From DATCYZ01 sp036526195 (GTDB lineage: Bacteria; Pseudomonadota; Gammaproteobacteria; Burkholderiales; SG8-39), in NCBI GenBank assembly GCA_036526195.1, contig DATCYZ010000061.1:1-62832 (forward strand): 62,832 nucleotides of DNA. Direction: 5' to 3'. The number at the start of each line of letters is the position of its first letter. Positions within the stretch are counted from its first letter, which is position 1. The position numbers and the translations under genes are program-made. Of this stretch, positions 7,776 through 15,953 are shown one piece after another. A model generated the notes under the pieces. The model worked only from the letters and a program-made list of their open reading frames with translations. It had not been told where the DNA came from and made no database searches.

Positions 7776-8709
7776 GGAGGGTGCCGACCAGGGACTCGAG
7801 CTTGCGCGCGTCGGCGTCGAACTTGCGGATCCCCTCTGCCAGCTTCTCGGTCGCCATCGCGTCCTCGTTGTGCAGCCAGCGGAAGGCCTTTTCGTCGAGC
7901 GCCAGGCGCTCGAGCGATTGCGCCTGCGCGTCCTCGACCGAGAGCCGGCGCGGCAGGTCGCCCTGCGCCGCGGCCAGCTTTTCGAGCAGGTCCGGCGCGA
8001 TGGTCAGCAGGTCGCAGCCGGCGAGTGCGGTGATCTGCCCGGTCTTGCGAAAGCTCGCGCCCATCACCTGCGTGGCGTAGCCGAACTTCTTGTAGTAGCG
8101 GTAGATGCGCGTCACCGAGGCGACGCCCGGGTCGTCCTCGGGCGCGATGTCCTCGACCTTGCGCGCCGCGCGGTGCCAGTCGTAGATGCGACCGACGAAG
8201 GGCGAGATCAGCGTCACCCCGGCCTCGGCGCAGGCCACCGCCTGCGCGAACGAGAACAGCAGCGTCAGGTTGCAGTGGATGCCCTCGCGTTCGAGTTGCG
8301 CGGCGGCACGGATGCCTTCCCAGGTGCTCGCCACCTTGATCAGCACGCGTTCGCGTCCGACGCCGGCCGCGCCGTAGAGGGCGATCAACCGGCGCGCCTT
8401 GTCCACGGTGGCCGCGGTGTCGAAGGACAGGCGCGCATCCACTTCGGTCGACACGCGGCCCTCGATGTGGCGCAGGATCTCGCGGCCGAAGGCGACGAAC
8501 AGGTGTTCCATCGCGGTTTCGAGCGCGCCGCCCGCGCGCGCGAGCGCGGCCTCGACGATCGGGCGGAAACGCGCGTCCTGCGCGGCGACCAGCAGCAGCG
8601 ACGGGTTGGTGGTGGCGTCGCGCGGTTTCCAGCGCGCGATGGCGTCGATGTCGCCGGTGTCGGCAACGACGATGGACTGGCGGCGCAGCGAGTCGAGTTG
8701 GCTTGGCAT
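7765..8709 (-). CDS. tal: transaldolase
   Basis: This 314-residue enzyme matches the TalB type. It has VVADTGDIDAI with the catalytic Asp near residue 17, ATTNPSLLL (32-40), the Schiff-base lysine in RVLIKVASTWEG (Lys125), and the CNLTLLFSFAQA and ISPFVGRIYDW blocks. It exchanges dihydroxyacetone units between sugar phosphates in the non-oxidative pentose phosphate pathway. The frame is open further upstream, but the conserved start is the ATG at 8709. No Shine-Dalgarno precedes it, while TATCCT sits 6 bases before the ATG, suggesting a leaderless message. Its 3' end overlaps the P-type ATPase gene on the other strand. Confidence 0.95.
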   Translation of the reverse strand: MPSQLDSLRRQSIVVADTGDIDAIARWKPRDATTNPSLLLVAAQDARFRPIVEAALARAGGALETAMEHLFVAFGREILRHIEGRVSTEVDARLSFDTAATVDKARRLIALYGAAGVGRERVLIKVASTWEGIRAAAQLEREGIHCNLTLLFSFAQAVACAEAGVTLISPFVGRIYDWHRAARKVEDIAPEDDPGVASVTRIYRYYKKFGYATQVMGASFRKTGQITALAGCDLLTIAPDLLEKLAAAQGDLPRRLSVEDAQAQSLERLALDEKAFRWLHNEDAMATEKLAEGIRKFDADARKLESLVGTLLKG

Positions 8710-8715
8710 ACTGCG

Positions 8716-8721
8716 AGGATA
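8716..8721 (-). promoter_or_regulatory. -10-like box for leaderless transaldolase
   Basis: On the minus strand TATCCT is followed by 6 bases and then the ATG of transaldolase, so the start codon would coincide with the transcription start. No ribosome binding site is present. Predicted from spacing only. Confidence 0.4.
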
Positions 8722-8803
8722 CCCCGCCGCCAGACGCGCGGGGCCGTCGCCCGCCGGGCGTTTGGGATAAATTGCCTGCTGGCCGTCGCCGCGCCCGCCC
8801 ATC

Positions 8804-10096
8804 GTGACCGCTCCGAAAACCCAGGCCGCGCCGCACGCCGTGACGGCGGCGGTCAATATCCGCCGCTTTCGCGGCATCGCCTTCGCCGTCTGCCTTGTGG
8901 TGATCGGCCTGCACGTCCATGAGCGCGGCGCGGGGCCCGGTGTCTGGGTGCTGCTCGCACTGCAGTTCCTGCTCTATCCGCAGCTTCTTGCGCTTCGCGC
9001 GCGCCGCGCCGCGGACCCGCTCGCCGCCGAACACGAACACCTCAACGTCGACGCCTTTGCCCTCGGGCTGTGGGTGGCCGGGCTGGGTTTTCCGCTCTGG
9101 ATCGCGTACGCGGTGCTGTGCGCGACCCTGCTGAACGCGGCCCTGAACCGCGGCGCGGGCGGGCTTGCCATGGCGGTGAGCGCGAGTGCCGCCGGGGCGC
9201 TCGCCGGCATGATGGTCTTCGGCTATCGCCTGCTTCCCGGGACCAGCCCGCTGGTGACCGGGCTCTGCCTCACGGGGTCGCTCTTCTACGTCATCGCGGT
9301 CGGCATCACCATGCACGGCCAGACCGGGCGCCTCGCGCAGACGCGCCGCGCGCTTTCAAAGAGCGAGTCCCGCTATCGCCTGATCGCGGAGAATGCCGGC
9401 GACCTGATTGCGATGCTGGACGCGCGTGGCCGCTGGCTCTACCACAGCCCGTCCTGGGAGCACTGGCTGCCTGTGGAGGCGCTCACGGACGGCAGCGATG
9501 CCTTTGCCGGGCTAGAGCGCGATGACCGGGCCGCCGCGCACGCCGCGATCGAGGCGTCGATCGCCGCGCGCCAGGCCCGTGCGATGCGGCTGCGGCTTGC
9601 CACGCCAGGGGGCAAAAAGCGGGTCTTCGAGGGCACGGCACAGGCGGTGAACGGTGGCGATGCGCCGCCCCGGGTGGTGGTGGTGTTGCGCGACGTCACG
9701 GAGCGCAACGCGCAGCGCGAGCGTCTCGAGGTCACCGGGCGCGCGTTCGCCGACATGACCGAGGCGGTGCTGATCGCCGACGCGGCGGGCAGGGTGGTGT
9801 CGGTGAACCGCGCGTTCTGCGCCATCACCGGCTGGAGCGCGGAAGAAGTACTCGGCCATCCCGAGCGCGAGTTCCGCAGCGCCCTGCAGCCGGAGTCGTT
9901 CTACGGCGACATCGAGCGCGCGGTCGCCGAATCCGGCCGCTGGTCGGGCACCACCTGGGCGCGACGCAAGGACGGCCAGCTGTACCGCGAATCGCGCACC
10001 GTCAGTTGCGTGCGCGACGACACCGGTCGCGTCACCCATACCGTGTCTATTTTCTGCGACCTGGACCGCACGCAGACGGTGCTGCGCATGGCCTGA
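8804..10096 (+). CDS. MASE2-PAS-PAS membrane sensor without output domain
   Basis: This is a 430-residue protein. The first 170 residues form a MASE2-like membrane sensor with about six hydrophobic helices and the conserved EHEHLNVDAF loop. A PAS domain follows (about 188-300, starting SESRYRLIAENAGDLIAML), then a second PAS/PAC (about 305-425, with NRAFCAITGWSAEEVLGHP and ending near VSIFCDLDRTQT). MASE2 is normally joined to GGDEF diguanylate cyclase domains, sometimes with EAL. Here the frame ends directly after the second PAS, and no GGDEF sequence follows in any frame before the next gene. The protein is therefore a truncated or partner-dependent sensor. The GTG start is tentative. Confidence 0.8.
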   Translation: MTAPKTQAAPHAVTAAVNIRRFRGIAFAVCLVVIGLHVHERGAGPGVWVLLALQFLLYPQLLALRARRAADPLAAEHEHLNVDAFALGLWVAGLGFPLWIAYAVLCATLLNAALNRGAGGLAMAVSASAAGALAGMMVFGYRLLPGTSPLVTGLCLTGSLFYVIAVGITMHGQTGRLAQTRRALSKSESRYRLIAENAGDLIAMLDARGRWLYHSPSWEHWLPVEALTDGSDAFAGLERDDRAAAHAAIEASIAARQARAMRLRLATPGGKKRVFEGTAQAVNGGDAPPRVVVVLRDVTERNAQRERLEVTGRAFADMTEAVLIADAAGRVVSVNRAFCAITGWSAEEVLGHPEREFRSALQPESFYGDIERAVAESGRWSGTTWARRKDGQLYRESRTVSCVRDDTGRVTHTVSIFCDLDRTQTVLRMA

Positions 10097-10098
10097 TC

Positions 10099-10118
10099 GG
10101 GGGATTTCGCTTTCCCCC
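10099..10118 (+). terminator. hairpin after the PAS sensor gene
   Basis: GGGGGA and TCCCCC form 6-base arms around an 8-base loop, 3 bases after the sensor stop codon. There is no U-run, so terminator activity is uncertain. A weaker hairpin (AGGGA/TCCCT) follows at 10128-10143. The rest of the gap to 10256 is relatively AT-rich (TTTTGAAAGTAAAGG) and probably holds the promoter of the next operon. Confidence 0.35.
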
Positions 10119-10256
10119 ATAAGCATCAGGGAATGCGGTCCCTTATGTACTCTTCCCGCCACGTCTTCCGCTTTTTGGCTAGTGTTTTGAAAGTAAAGGC
10201 TTTCCCCGACCTGTCCGCGGGAGTAGACTTTATCTGCATCAAACGATCAGGCGCGC

Positions 10257-12116
10257 GTGAGTGGTAGCGAAGAACAGCGCCCGAGGAGACAGGCGTTGCA
10301 GCAGACAGACATCCGCAATCCCGACTACTTCCACAAGGTCGTCGATTGCCAGTGGGCCTGCCCGGCCCACACCCCGGTCCCCGAATACATCAGACTGATT
10401 GCCGCCGGCCGCTACGGGGATGCGTACCTCGTCAACTGGCAATCGAACGTGTTCCCGGGGATCCTCGGGCGCACCTGCGACCGGCCCTGCGAGCCGGCCT
10501 GCCGGCGCGGGCGCGTCGAGGAAGACCAGACCGCCAAGCCGGAACCGGTGGCCATCTGCCGCCTGAAGCGCGTTGCCGCCGACTACAAGGAAGACATCCG
10601 CGGCAGGCTGCCAAAGCCTGCGGCGAAGAAGAACGGCAAGCGCATCGCCTGCGTCGGCGCCGGCCCGTCCTCGCTCACCGTGGCGCGCGACCTCGCGCCG
10701 CTCGGCTACGCGGTCACGGTGTTCGACCGCGACCCGCGCGCCGGCGGCATGATCTGGTCGCAGATCCCGCGCTTCCGGCTGCCGCTCGAGGTGATCGACG
10801 AGGAGGTGGGCTACGTGCTCGACCTCGGCGTGGAATTCCGCGGCGACACCGAGATCAAGTCGATGAAGTCGCTCATGGCCGAGGGCTGGGACGCGATCTA
10901 CGTCGGCACCGGCGCGCCGCGCGGCCGCGACCTCGATCTTCCGGGGCGCAAGGAAGCGGCGAAGAACATCCATATCGGCATCGACTGGCTCTCCTCGGTG
11001 TCCTTCGGCCACACGACGAAGATCGGCCGGCGCGTGATCGTGCTCGGTGGCGGCAACACCGCCATGGACTGCTGCCGCACCTCGCGCCGCATCGGCGGCG
11101 ATGAGGTGAAGGTGATCGTGCGCTCGGGCTTCGAGGAAATGAAGGCGAGCCCCTGGGAGAAGGAAGACGCCGCGCACGAGGGCATTCCGATCATCAACTT
11201 CCACGTGCCGAAGGAATTCGTGCTGAAGAACGGCAAGCTCGCCGGCATGCGGTTCGAGATCGTGCGCGCCGAGTACGACGACAAGGGCCGCAGGAAGCTG
11301 GTGCCGACCGGCGAGCCCGACCCGTTCTTCGAGTGCGACGACGTGCTGGTGGCGGTCGGGCAGGAGAATGCCTTTCCCTGGATCGAACGCGACGCCGGCA
11401 TCGCCTTCGACGAGTGGGGCATGCCGGTGGTCGACAAGGCGACCTTCCGCTCGAGCGCGCCGAACGTGTTCTTCGGCGGCGACGCGGCGTTCGGGCCGAA
11501 GAACATCATCTGGGCGGTGGCGCATGGCCACGAGGCCGCGGTCTCGATCGACAAGCAGCTCAGCGGCGAGGACGCGCGCGAGCGCCCGGCGCCGGGCGTG
11601 ACGCTGATCTCGCAGAAGATGGGCATCCACGAATGGAGCTACGACAACGACGTGGCGCTGGACGCGCGCTACAAGGTGCCCTGGCGCGACATCAAGGAAA
11701 CGCTGAAGAACGTGAAGGCCGAAGTCGAACTCGGCTTCGACGTCGCCACCGCCTGGAAGGAGGCGCAGCGCTGCCTGAACTGCGACGTACAGACCGTGTT
11801 CAACGCGAAGCTGTGCATCGAATGCGACGCCTGCGTCGACATCTGCCCGATGGACTGCATCAATTTCACGCCGAACGGCGAGGAAGCGGAGTTGCGCGCA
11901 CGGCTGCGCGCGCCGGCGGAAGACCTGACGCAGGATCTCTACGTGGCAGAAGGCCTGAAGACCGGCCGCGCGATGGTGAAGGACGAGGACGTCTGCCTGC
12001 ACTGCGGCCTGTGCGCCGAGCGCTGCCCGACGGGCGCCTGGGACATGCAGAAGTTCCTGCTCAGCATGACGCACGCCGGCCCGGGTTGCCGCACCCCGCA
12101 GCGCAAGGCGGCCTGA
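10257..12116 (+). CDS. FAD- and Fe-S-dependent NAD(P)H:ferredoxin oxidoreductase (GltD-like with C-terminal ferredoxin)
   Basis: This 619-residue flavoprotein has a cysteine-rich N-terminal Fe-S domain (CQWACPAH; TCDRPCEPACRRG), an FAD-binding motif CVGAGPSSLT (about residue 130), and an NAD(P) motif VLGGGNTAMDCC (about 265). The C-terminus has two 4Fe-4S clusters, CIECDACVDICP and CLHCGLCAERCP. It resembles the small subunit of glutamate synthase extended by a 2[4Fe-4S] ferredoxin. It lies upstream of korAB, and in aromatic-degrading betaproteobacteria such proteins link 2-oxoacid:ferredoxin oxidoreductase to NADP+. I infer that role here. The GTG start has only a weak ribosome binding site. 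Confidence 0.88.
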   Translation: MSGSEEQRPRRQALQQTDIRNPDYFHKVVDCQWACPAHTPVPEYIRLIAAGRYGDAYLVNWQSNVFPGILGRTCDRPCEPACRRGRVEEDQTAKPEPVAICRLKRVAADYKEDIRGRLPKPAAKKNGKRIACVGAGPSSLTVARDLAPLGYAVTVFDRDPRAGGMIWSQIPRFRLPLEVIDEEVGYVLDLGVEFRGDTEIKSMKSLMAEGWDAIYVGTGAPRGRDLDLPGRKEAAKNIHIGIDWLSSVSFGHTTKIGRRVIVLGGGNTAMDCCRTSRRIGGDEVKVIVRSGFEEMKASPWEKEDAAHEGIPIINFHVPKEFVLKNGKLAGMRFEIVRAEYDDKGRRKLVPTGEPDPFFECDDVLVAVGQENAFPWIERDAGIAFDEWGMPVVDKATFRSSAPNVFFGGDAAFGPKNIIWAVAHGHEAAVSIDKQLSGEDARERPAPGVTLISQKMGIHEWSYDNDVALDARYKVPWRDIKETLKNVKAEVELGFDVATAWKEAQRCLNCDVQTVFNAKLCIECDACVDICPMDCINFTPNGEEAELRARLRAPAEDLTQDLYVAEGLKTGRAMVKDEDVCLHCGLCAERCPTGAWDMQKFLLSMTHAGPGCRTPQRKAA

Positions 12117-12126
12117 GGCGACCCCG

Positions 12127-12912
12127 ATGAAGACCACCGCCAGCCGAACCGTGTCACCGCTCGGCCGGTCGATGCGGCGCGACCCGAAGGAGCAGGCGAC
12201 CCGGGTGCAGCTCGCCGCGGCCTACCGCGTGGCGGCGCGACTGGGCTGGTCCGAGCTCATCTACGCGCACATCACCGCGCGCGTGCCCGGGCCCGAGCAC
12301 CACTTCCTGATCAACCCCTACGGCCTGCGTTGGGACGAGGTCACCGCCTCGAACCTGGTGAAGATCGACGCCGAGGGCAATGTCGTCGGCAAGTCGGACT
12401 TTCCGGTGAACAAGGCCGGCTTCGTCATCCACAGCGCGATCCACATGGGGCGCGAGGACGCGCTCTGGGTCTGGCACACGCACACGCTCGCCGGCATGGC
12501 GGTGTCCACCCAGGCGTGCGGCCTGCTGCCGATCCACATGTACGCGCACAACTTCTACGACGCCCTCGCGGTGCACGATTACGAGGGCCCGAGCATGCGC
12601 CTCGGCGAGCGCGAGCGGCTGGTGGCGAGCCTCGGCAAGGAGACCGCGCTGCTGCTGCGCAACCACGGCCTGCTGACGCTGGGCCGCACCTGCGCCGAGG
12701 GCTTCATCCGCATGTGGCGGCTCGAGCGCGCCTGCCAGATCCAGCTCGCCGCGCAGGCCGGCGGGGCTCTGTTGAGCCCGGATCCCGACATGTGCCGCCA
12801 GTCGCAGGCGCTGGGCGACGAATTCCTCGTCGACCAGGCGCCGCTTGGCGAGCTCGAATTCGCCGCACTGGTGCGCGCGGTCGATGCCCTCGACCCGTCG
12901 TACCGCAGCTAG
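12127..12912 (+). CDS. class II aldolase/adducin family protein
   Basis: This 261-residue protein has the class II aldolase fold: an N-terminal helix pair with RLGWSELIYAHITARVPG, a metal-binding HTHTLAG loop (residues about 119-125), HMYAHNFYD, and LLRNHGLLTLG with the third histidine. Members are zinc-dependent aldolases, epimerases or decarboxylases acting on small hydroxy acids or sugar phosphates. The substrate cannot be read here. It sits between the flavoprotein and korAB, with only small gaps, so it is co-transcribed with them. An aldolase that supplies or consumes a 2-oxoacid for the Kor enzyme is plausible. Confidence 0.88.
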   Translation: MKTTASRTVSPLGRSMRRDPKEQATRVQLAAAYRVAARLGWSELIYAHITARVPGPEHHFLINPYGLRWDEVTASNLVKIDAEGNVVGKSDFPVNKAGFVIHSAIHMGREDALWVWHTHTLAGMAVSTQACGLLPIHMYAHNFYDALAVHDYEGPSMRLGERERLVASLGKETALLLRNHGLLTLGRTCAEGFIRMWRLERACQIQLAAQAGGALLSPDPDMCRQSQALGDEFLVDQAPLGELEFAALVRAVDALDPSYRS

Positions 12913-12936
12913 ATGGGGAGAAAAGGAATTGCGCGC

Positions 12937-14778
12937 GTGAACCGCATCGAGGCAGTCAACGATTTCGTCGTCAAGTTTGCCAACGTCAACGGCTCCGGAT
13001 CGGCCTCGGCGAACGAACTCTTCGCAAAAAGCTTCCTGCGCATGGGCATCCCGGTCAGCCCGCGCAACATCTTTCCCTCGAACATCCAGGGCCTGCCGAC
13101 CTGGTACGAGGTGCGCGTCACCGAGGCGGGCTGGCTCGGCCGCCGCGGCGGCGTCGACCTGATGGTCGCCATGAACCCGCAGACCTGGGACCAGGACCTG
13201 AAGGAAATCGAGGCCGGCGGCTACATCTTCTGGGACTGCACCAAGACCCTGCCGAAGTCGAAGTTCCGCGACGACGTGCACGCCGTCAGCGTGCCGCTCA
13301 CCGAGATGGCGAACGAGGCCTACACCGACTCGCGCGAGCGGCAGCTGCTGAAGAACATCATCTACGTGGGCGCGCTGGCCTCGCTGCTCGGCATCGAGCC
13401 CGGCGTGATCGCCGAGCTGATCGGCGAGCAGTACAAGGGCAAGGAGAAGCTGCTCAAGCCGAACCTGAACGCCTTCCAGATGGGCTATCGCTACGCCGAG
13501 GAATGCCTCAAGGACGCCATCGGCCTGCGCGTGAAGCGCTCCTACAACGTGGGCGACCGCATCTTCATCGACGGAAATTCCGCGGCGGCGCTCGGCTGCG
13601 TTTACGGCGGCGCCACGGTCTGCGCCTGGTACCCGATCACGCCCTCGTCCTCGGTGGCCGAGGCCTTCACCCACTACTGCTCGCGCCTGCGCGTCGACAA
13701 GGCCACCGGCACGAACAAGTTCGCCATCGTGCAGGCCGAGGACGAACTGGCCTCCATGGGCATCGTGGTGGGTGCCGGCTGGAACGGCGCGCGCGCCTTC
13801 ACCGCCACCTCCGGCCCGGGCGTGTCGCTGATGACCGAGTTCCTCGGACTTGCCTACTTCGCCGAGATCCCGGTGACGCTGATCAACGTGCAGCGCGGCG
13901 GGCCCTCGACCGGCATGCCGACGCGCACCCAGCAGGCCGACGTGCTCGCCTGCGCCTATGCCTCGCACGGCGACACCAAGCACGTGCTGCTGTTCCCCGA
14001 GGACCCGACCGAGTGCTTCGAGCACGCCGCCGCGGCGCTCGACCTTGCCGACCGGCTGCAGACGCCGGTGTTCGTGATGACCGACCTCGACATCGGCATG
14101 AACCAGCGGCTGTGCCAGCCGCTCAAGTGGGACGATTCCCGGGTGTATGACCGCGGCAAGGTGATGAGCGCGGACGAGCTCGAGGCCGGCAAGACCTTCG
14201 GCCGGTACCTCGATGTCGACGGCGACGGCATTCCCTGGCGCACGCTGCCCGGCACGCACCCCTCGAAGGGCGCGTACTTCACCCGCGGCACGACGCGCAA
14301 CGCCTACGCGATCTATTCCGAGGCCGGCCCGGACTACGTCTACAACGTGCAGCGATTGCTGAAGAAGTTCGAGACGGCGAAGAAGCTGGTGCCGCAGCCG
14401 GTGCTCACGCCGTCGAAGTCGCCGGCGCGCTTCGGCTGCATCTACTACGGCTCGACCAGCCCCTCGATGCACGAGGCGCTGGCGGCGCTCGCCGGGAAGG
14501 GCATCCACGTCAACGCCCTGCGGGTGCGCGCCTTCCCCTTCGCCGACGAGATCGCCGACTTCGTGCAGTCGCACGCCAAGGTCTTCGTCATCGAGCAGAA
14601 CCGCGACGCGCAGCTGAAGACCCTGCTGGTGAACGAGGCCGGCATCAACCCGGCGAACCTGATCTCGGTGCTGCACTACGACGGCACGCCGATCACCGCG
14701 CGCTTCATCGTCAAGGAAGTCTCCGAGATCGTCTCCGCGCTGAACGTGCGGCCGATCAAGAAGGACAAGGCGGCATGA
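12937..14778 (+). CDS. korA: 2-oxoacid:acceptor oxidoreductase, fused gamma-alpha subunit
   Basis: This 613-residue protein joins a gamma domain (about 1-190, VNGSGSASANELFAKS at the start) to an alpha/pyrimidine-binding domain (about 205-600). The alpha part has ALGCVYGGATVCAWYPITPS, the YPITPS signature of 2-oxoacid:ferredoxin oxidoreductases, and TSGPGVSLMTEFLGLAYFAE. With the beta subunit it decarboxylates a 2-oxoacid, probably 2-oxoglutarate, to the acyl-CoA and passes electrons to ferredoxin. I prefer the GTG at 12937, which has AAGGA 9 bases upstream. An in-frame ATG at 12913 abuts the aldolase stop but has no ribosome binding site. The substrate assignment rests on family only. Confidence 0.88.
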   Translation: MNRIEAVNDFVVKFANVNGSGSASANELFAKSFLRMGIPVSPRNIFPSNIQGLPTWYEVRVTEAGWLGRRGGVDLMVAMNPQTWDQDLKEIEAGGYIFWDCTKTLPKSKFRDDVHAVSVPLTEMANEAYTDSRERQLLKNIIYVGALASLLGIEPGVIAELIGEQYKGKEKLLKPNLNAFQMGYRYAEECLKDAIGLRVKRSYNVGDRIFIDGNSAAALGCVYGGATVCAWYPITPSSSVAEAFTHYCSRLRVDKATGTNKFAIVQAEDELASMGIVVGAGWNGARAFTATSGPGVSLMTEFLGLAYFAEIPVTLINVQRGGPSTGMPTRTQQADVLACAYASHGDTKHVLLFPEDPTECFEHAAAALDLADRLQTPVFVMTDLDIGMNQRLCQPLKWDDSRVYDRGKVMSADELEAGKTFGRYLDVDGDGIPWRTLPGTHPSKGAYFTRGTTRNAYAIYSEAGPDYVYNVQRLLKKFETAKKLVPQPVLTPSKSPARFGCIYYGSTSPSMHEALAALAGKGIHVNALRVRAFPFADEIADFVQSHAKVFVIEQNRDAQLKTLLVNEAGINPANLISVLHYDGTPITARFIVKEVSEIVSALNVRPIKKDKAA

Positions 14779-15830
14779 CCTACATCACCAAGCCAAGGCT
14801 GCACCACCCGACCCTGCCGAAGAACAAGGTCGGCTTCACGCGCCGCGACTACGAAGGCAAGGTGTCCACGCTGTGCGCCGGCTGCGGGCACGATTCGATC
14901 TCGGCGGCGCTGATCCAGGCCTTCTGGGAACTCGACATCCAGCCGCACCGGGTGGCGAAGCTCTCCGGCATCGGCTGCTCGTCGAAGACGCCGGATTACT
15001 TCCTCGGCAACTCCCACGGCTTCAACACCGTGCACGGGCGCATGCCCTCGGTGCTCACCGGGGCGAACCTCGCCAACCGGGACCTGACCTACATCGGCGT
15101 CTCGGGCGACGGCGACTCGGCCTCCATCGGCCTCGGCCAGTTCGCCCACGTCATGCGCCGCGGCGTGAACATGGCCTACATCCTGGAGAACAACGGGGTG
15201 TACGGGCTCACCAAGGGACAGTTCTCGGCGACCGCGGATGCGGGCTCCAAGTCAAAAAGAGGGGTCGCGAATACCGATTCGGCGATCGACACCGTTTCGC
15301 TCGCGCTGCTGATGGGCGCCACCTTCGTCGCGCGCTCGTTCTCCGGCGACAAGGCGCAGCTGGTGCCGCTGGTGAAGGCGGCGATCGCCCACCCGGGGGC
15401 GGCGTTCATCGACGTGATTTCCCCTTGCGTGGCGTTCAATAACCACAGCGGCTCGACCAAGAGCTACGACTACGTGCGCGAGCACAACGAGGTGGTGAAC
15501 AAGCTCGACTTCTGGCCCTCGCGCGAGGCGATCACCGTGGATTACCTGGAAGGCTCGGTGATCGAGGTGGCGCAGCACGACGGCTCGCTCTTGAAACTTC
15601 GCAAGATCGAGGAATCCTACGACCCGCGCGACCGGGTCGGGGCGATGACCGCGATCGCCACCGCGGCGATGAAGGGCGAGGTGCTGACCGGCCTGCTGTA
15701 CCTGGATCCGGAGGCCGAGGACCTGCACGGGCACCTCGGGACGTACGCGCAGGCCTTCAACACGCTGGGCGAGAAGGCCCTGTGCCCGGGGTCGGCGGTG
15801 CTGGACAAGATCAACGCCGGACTCAGATAG
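14775..15830 (+). CDS. korB: 2-oxoacid:acceptor oxidoreductase, beta (TPP-binding) subunit
   Basis: This 351-residue protein has CAGCGHDS near residue 35 with cysteines for the Fe-S cluster, SGIGCSSKTPDYF, and the thiamine diphosphate site GVSGDGDSASIGLGQ followed by ENNGVYGLTKGQFS. It overlaps korA by 4 bases (ATGA). The two subunits, together with the upstream flavoprotein, can form a CoA-dependent 2-oxoacid:NAD(P)+ oxidoreductase through ferredoxin clusters. Such enzymes replace the oxygen-tolerant dehydrogenase complex under low oxygen, or supply reduced ferredoxin. The neighbouring regions encode ring-cleaving dioxygenases, so the organism probably uses both aerobic and low-oxygen metabolism. 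Confidence 0.9.
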   Translation: MTYITKPRLHHPTLPKNKVGFTRRDYEGKVSTLCAGCGHDSISAALIQAFWELDIQPHRVAKLSGIGCSSKTPDYFLGNSHGFNTVHGRMPSVLTGANLANRDLTYIGVSGDGDSASIGLGQFAHVMRRGVNMAYILENNGVYGLTKGQFSATADAGSKSKRGVANTDSAIDTVSLALLMGATFVARSFSGDKAQLVPLVKAAIAHPGAAFIDVISPCVAFNNHSGSTKSYDYVREHNEVVNKLDFWPSREAITVDYLEGSVIEVAQHDGSLLKLRKIEESYDPRDRVGAMTAIATAAMKGEVLTGLLYLDPEAEDLHGHLGTYAQAFNTLGEKALCPGSAVLDKINAGLR

Positions 15831-15834
15831 CCCT

Positions 15835-15852
15835 TCCCGGACCCGGCCGGGA
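15835..15852 (+). terminator. GC-rich hairpin after korB
   Basis: TCCCGG and CCGGGA flank a 6-base loop just after the korB stop. No U-run follows, so this is only a candidate terminator of the kor operon. The remaining gap to 15953 shows nothing else I can name. Confidence 0.3.
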
Positions 15853-15953
15853 CCCCACGCCCGGGTGGTTCAATGTCACACTGGACGCTGGCGTCCGAAC
15901 CCTGATTGTCCTCCCGTGCCAGGGGCTGGCCGGCCGCGGGCATGGAGAAACCA

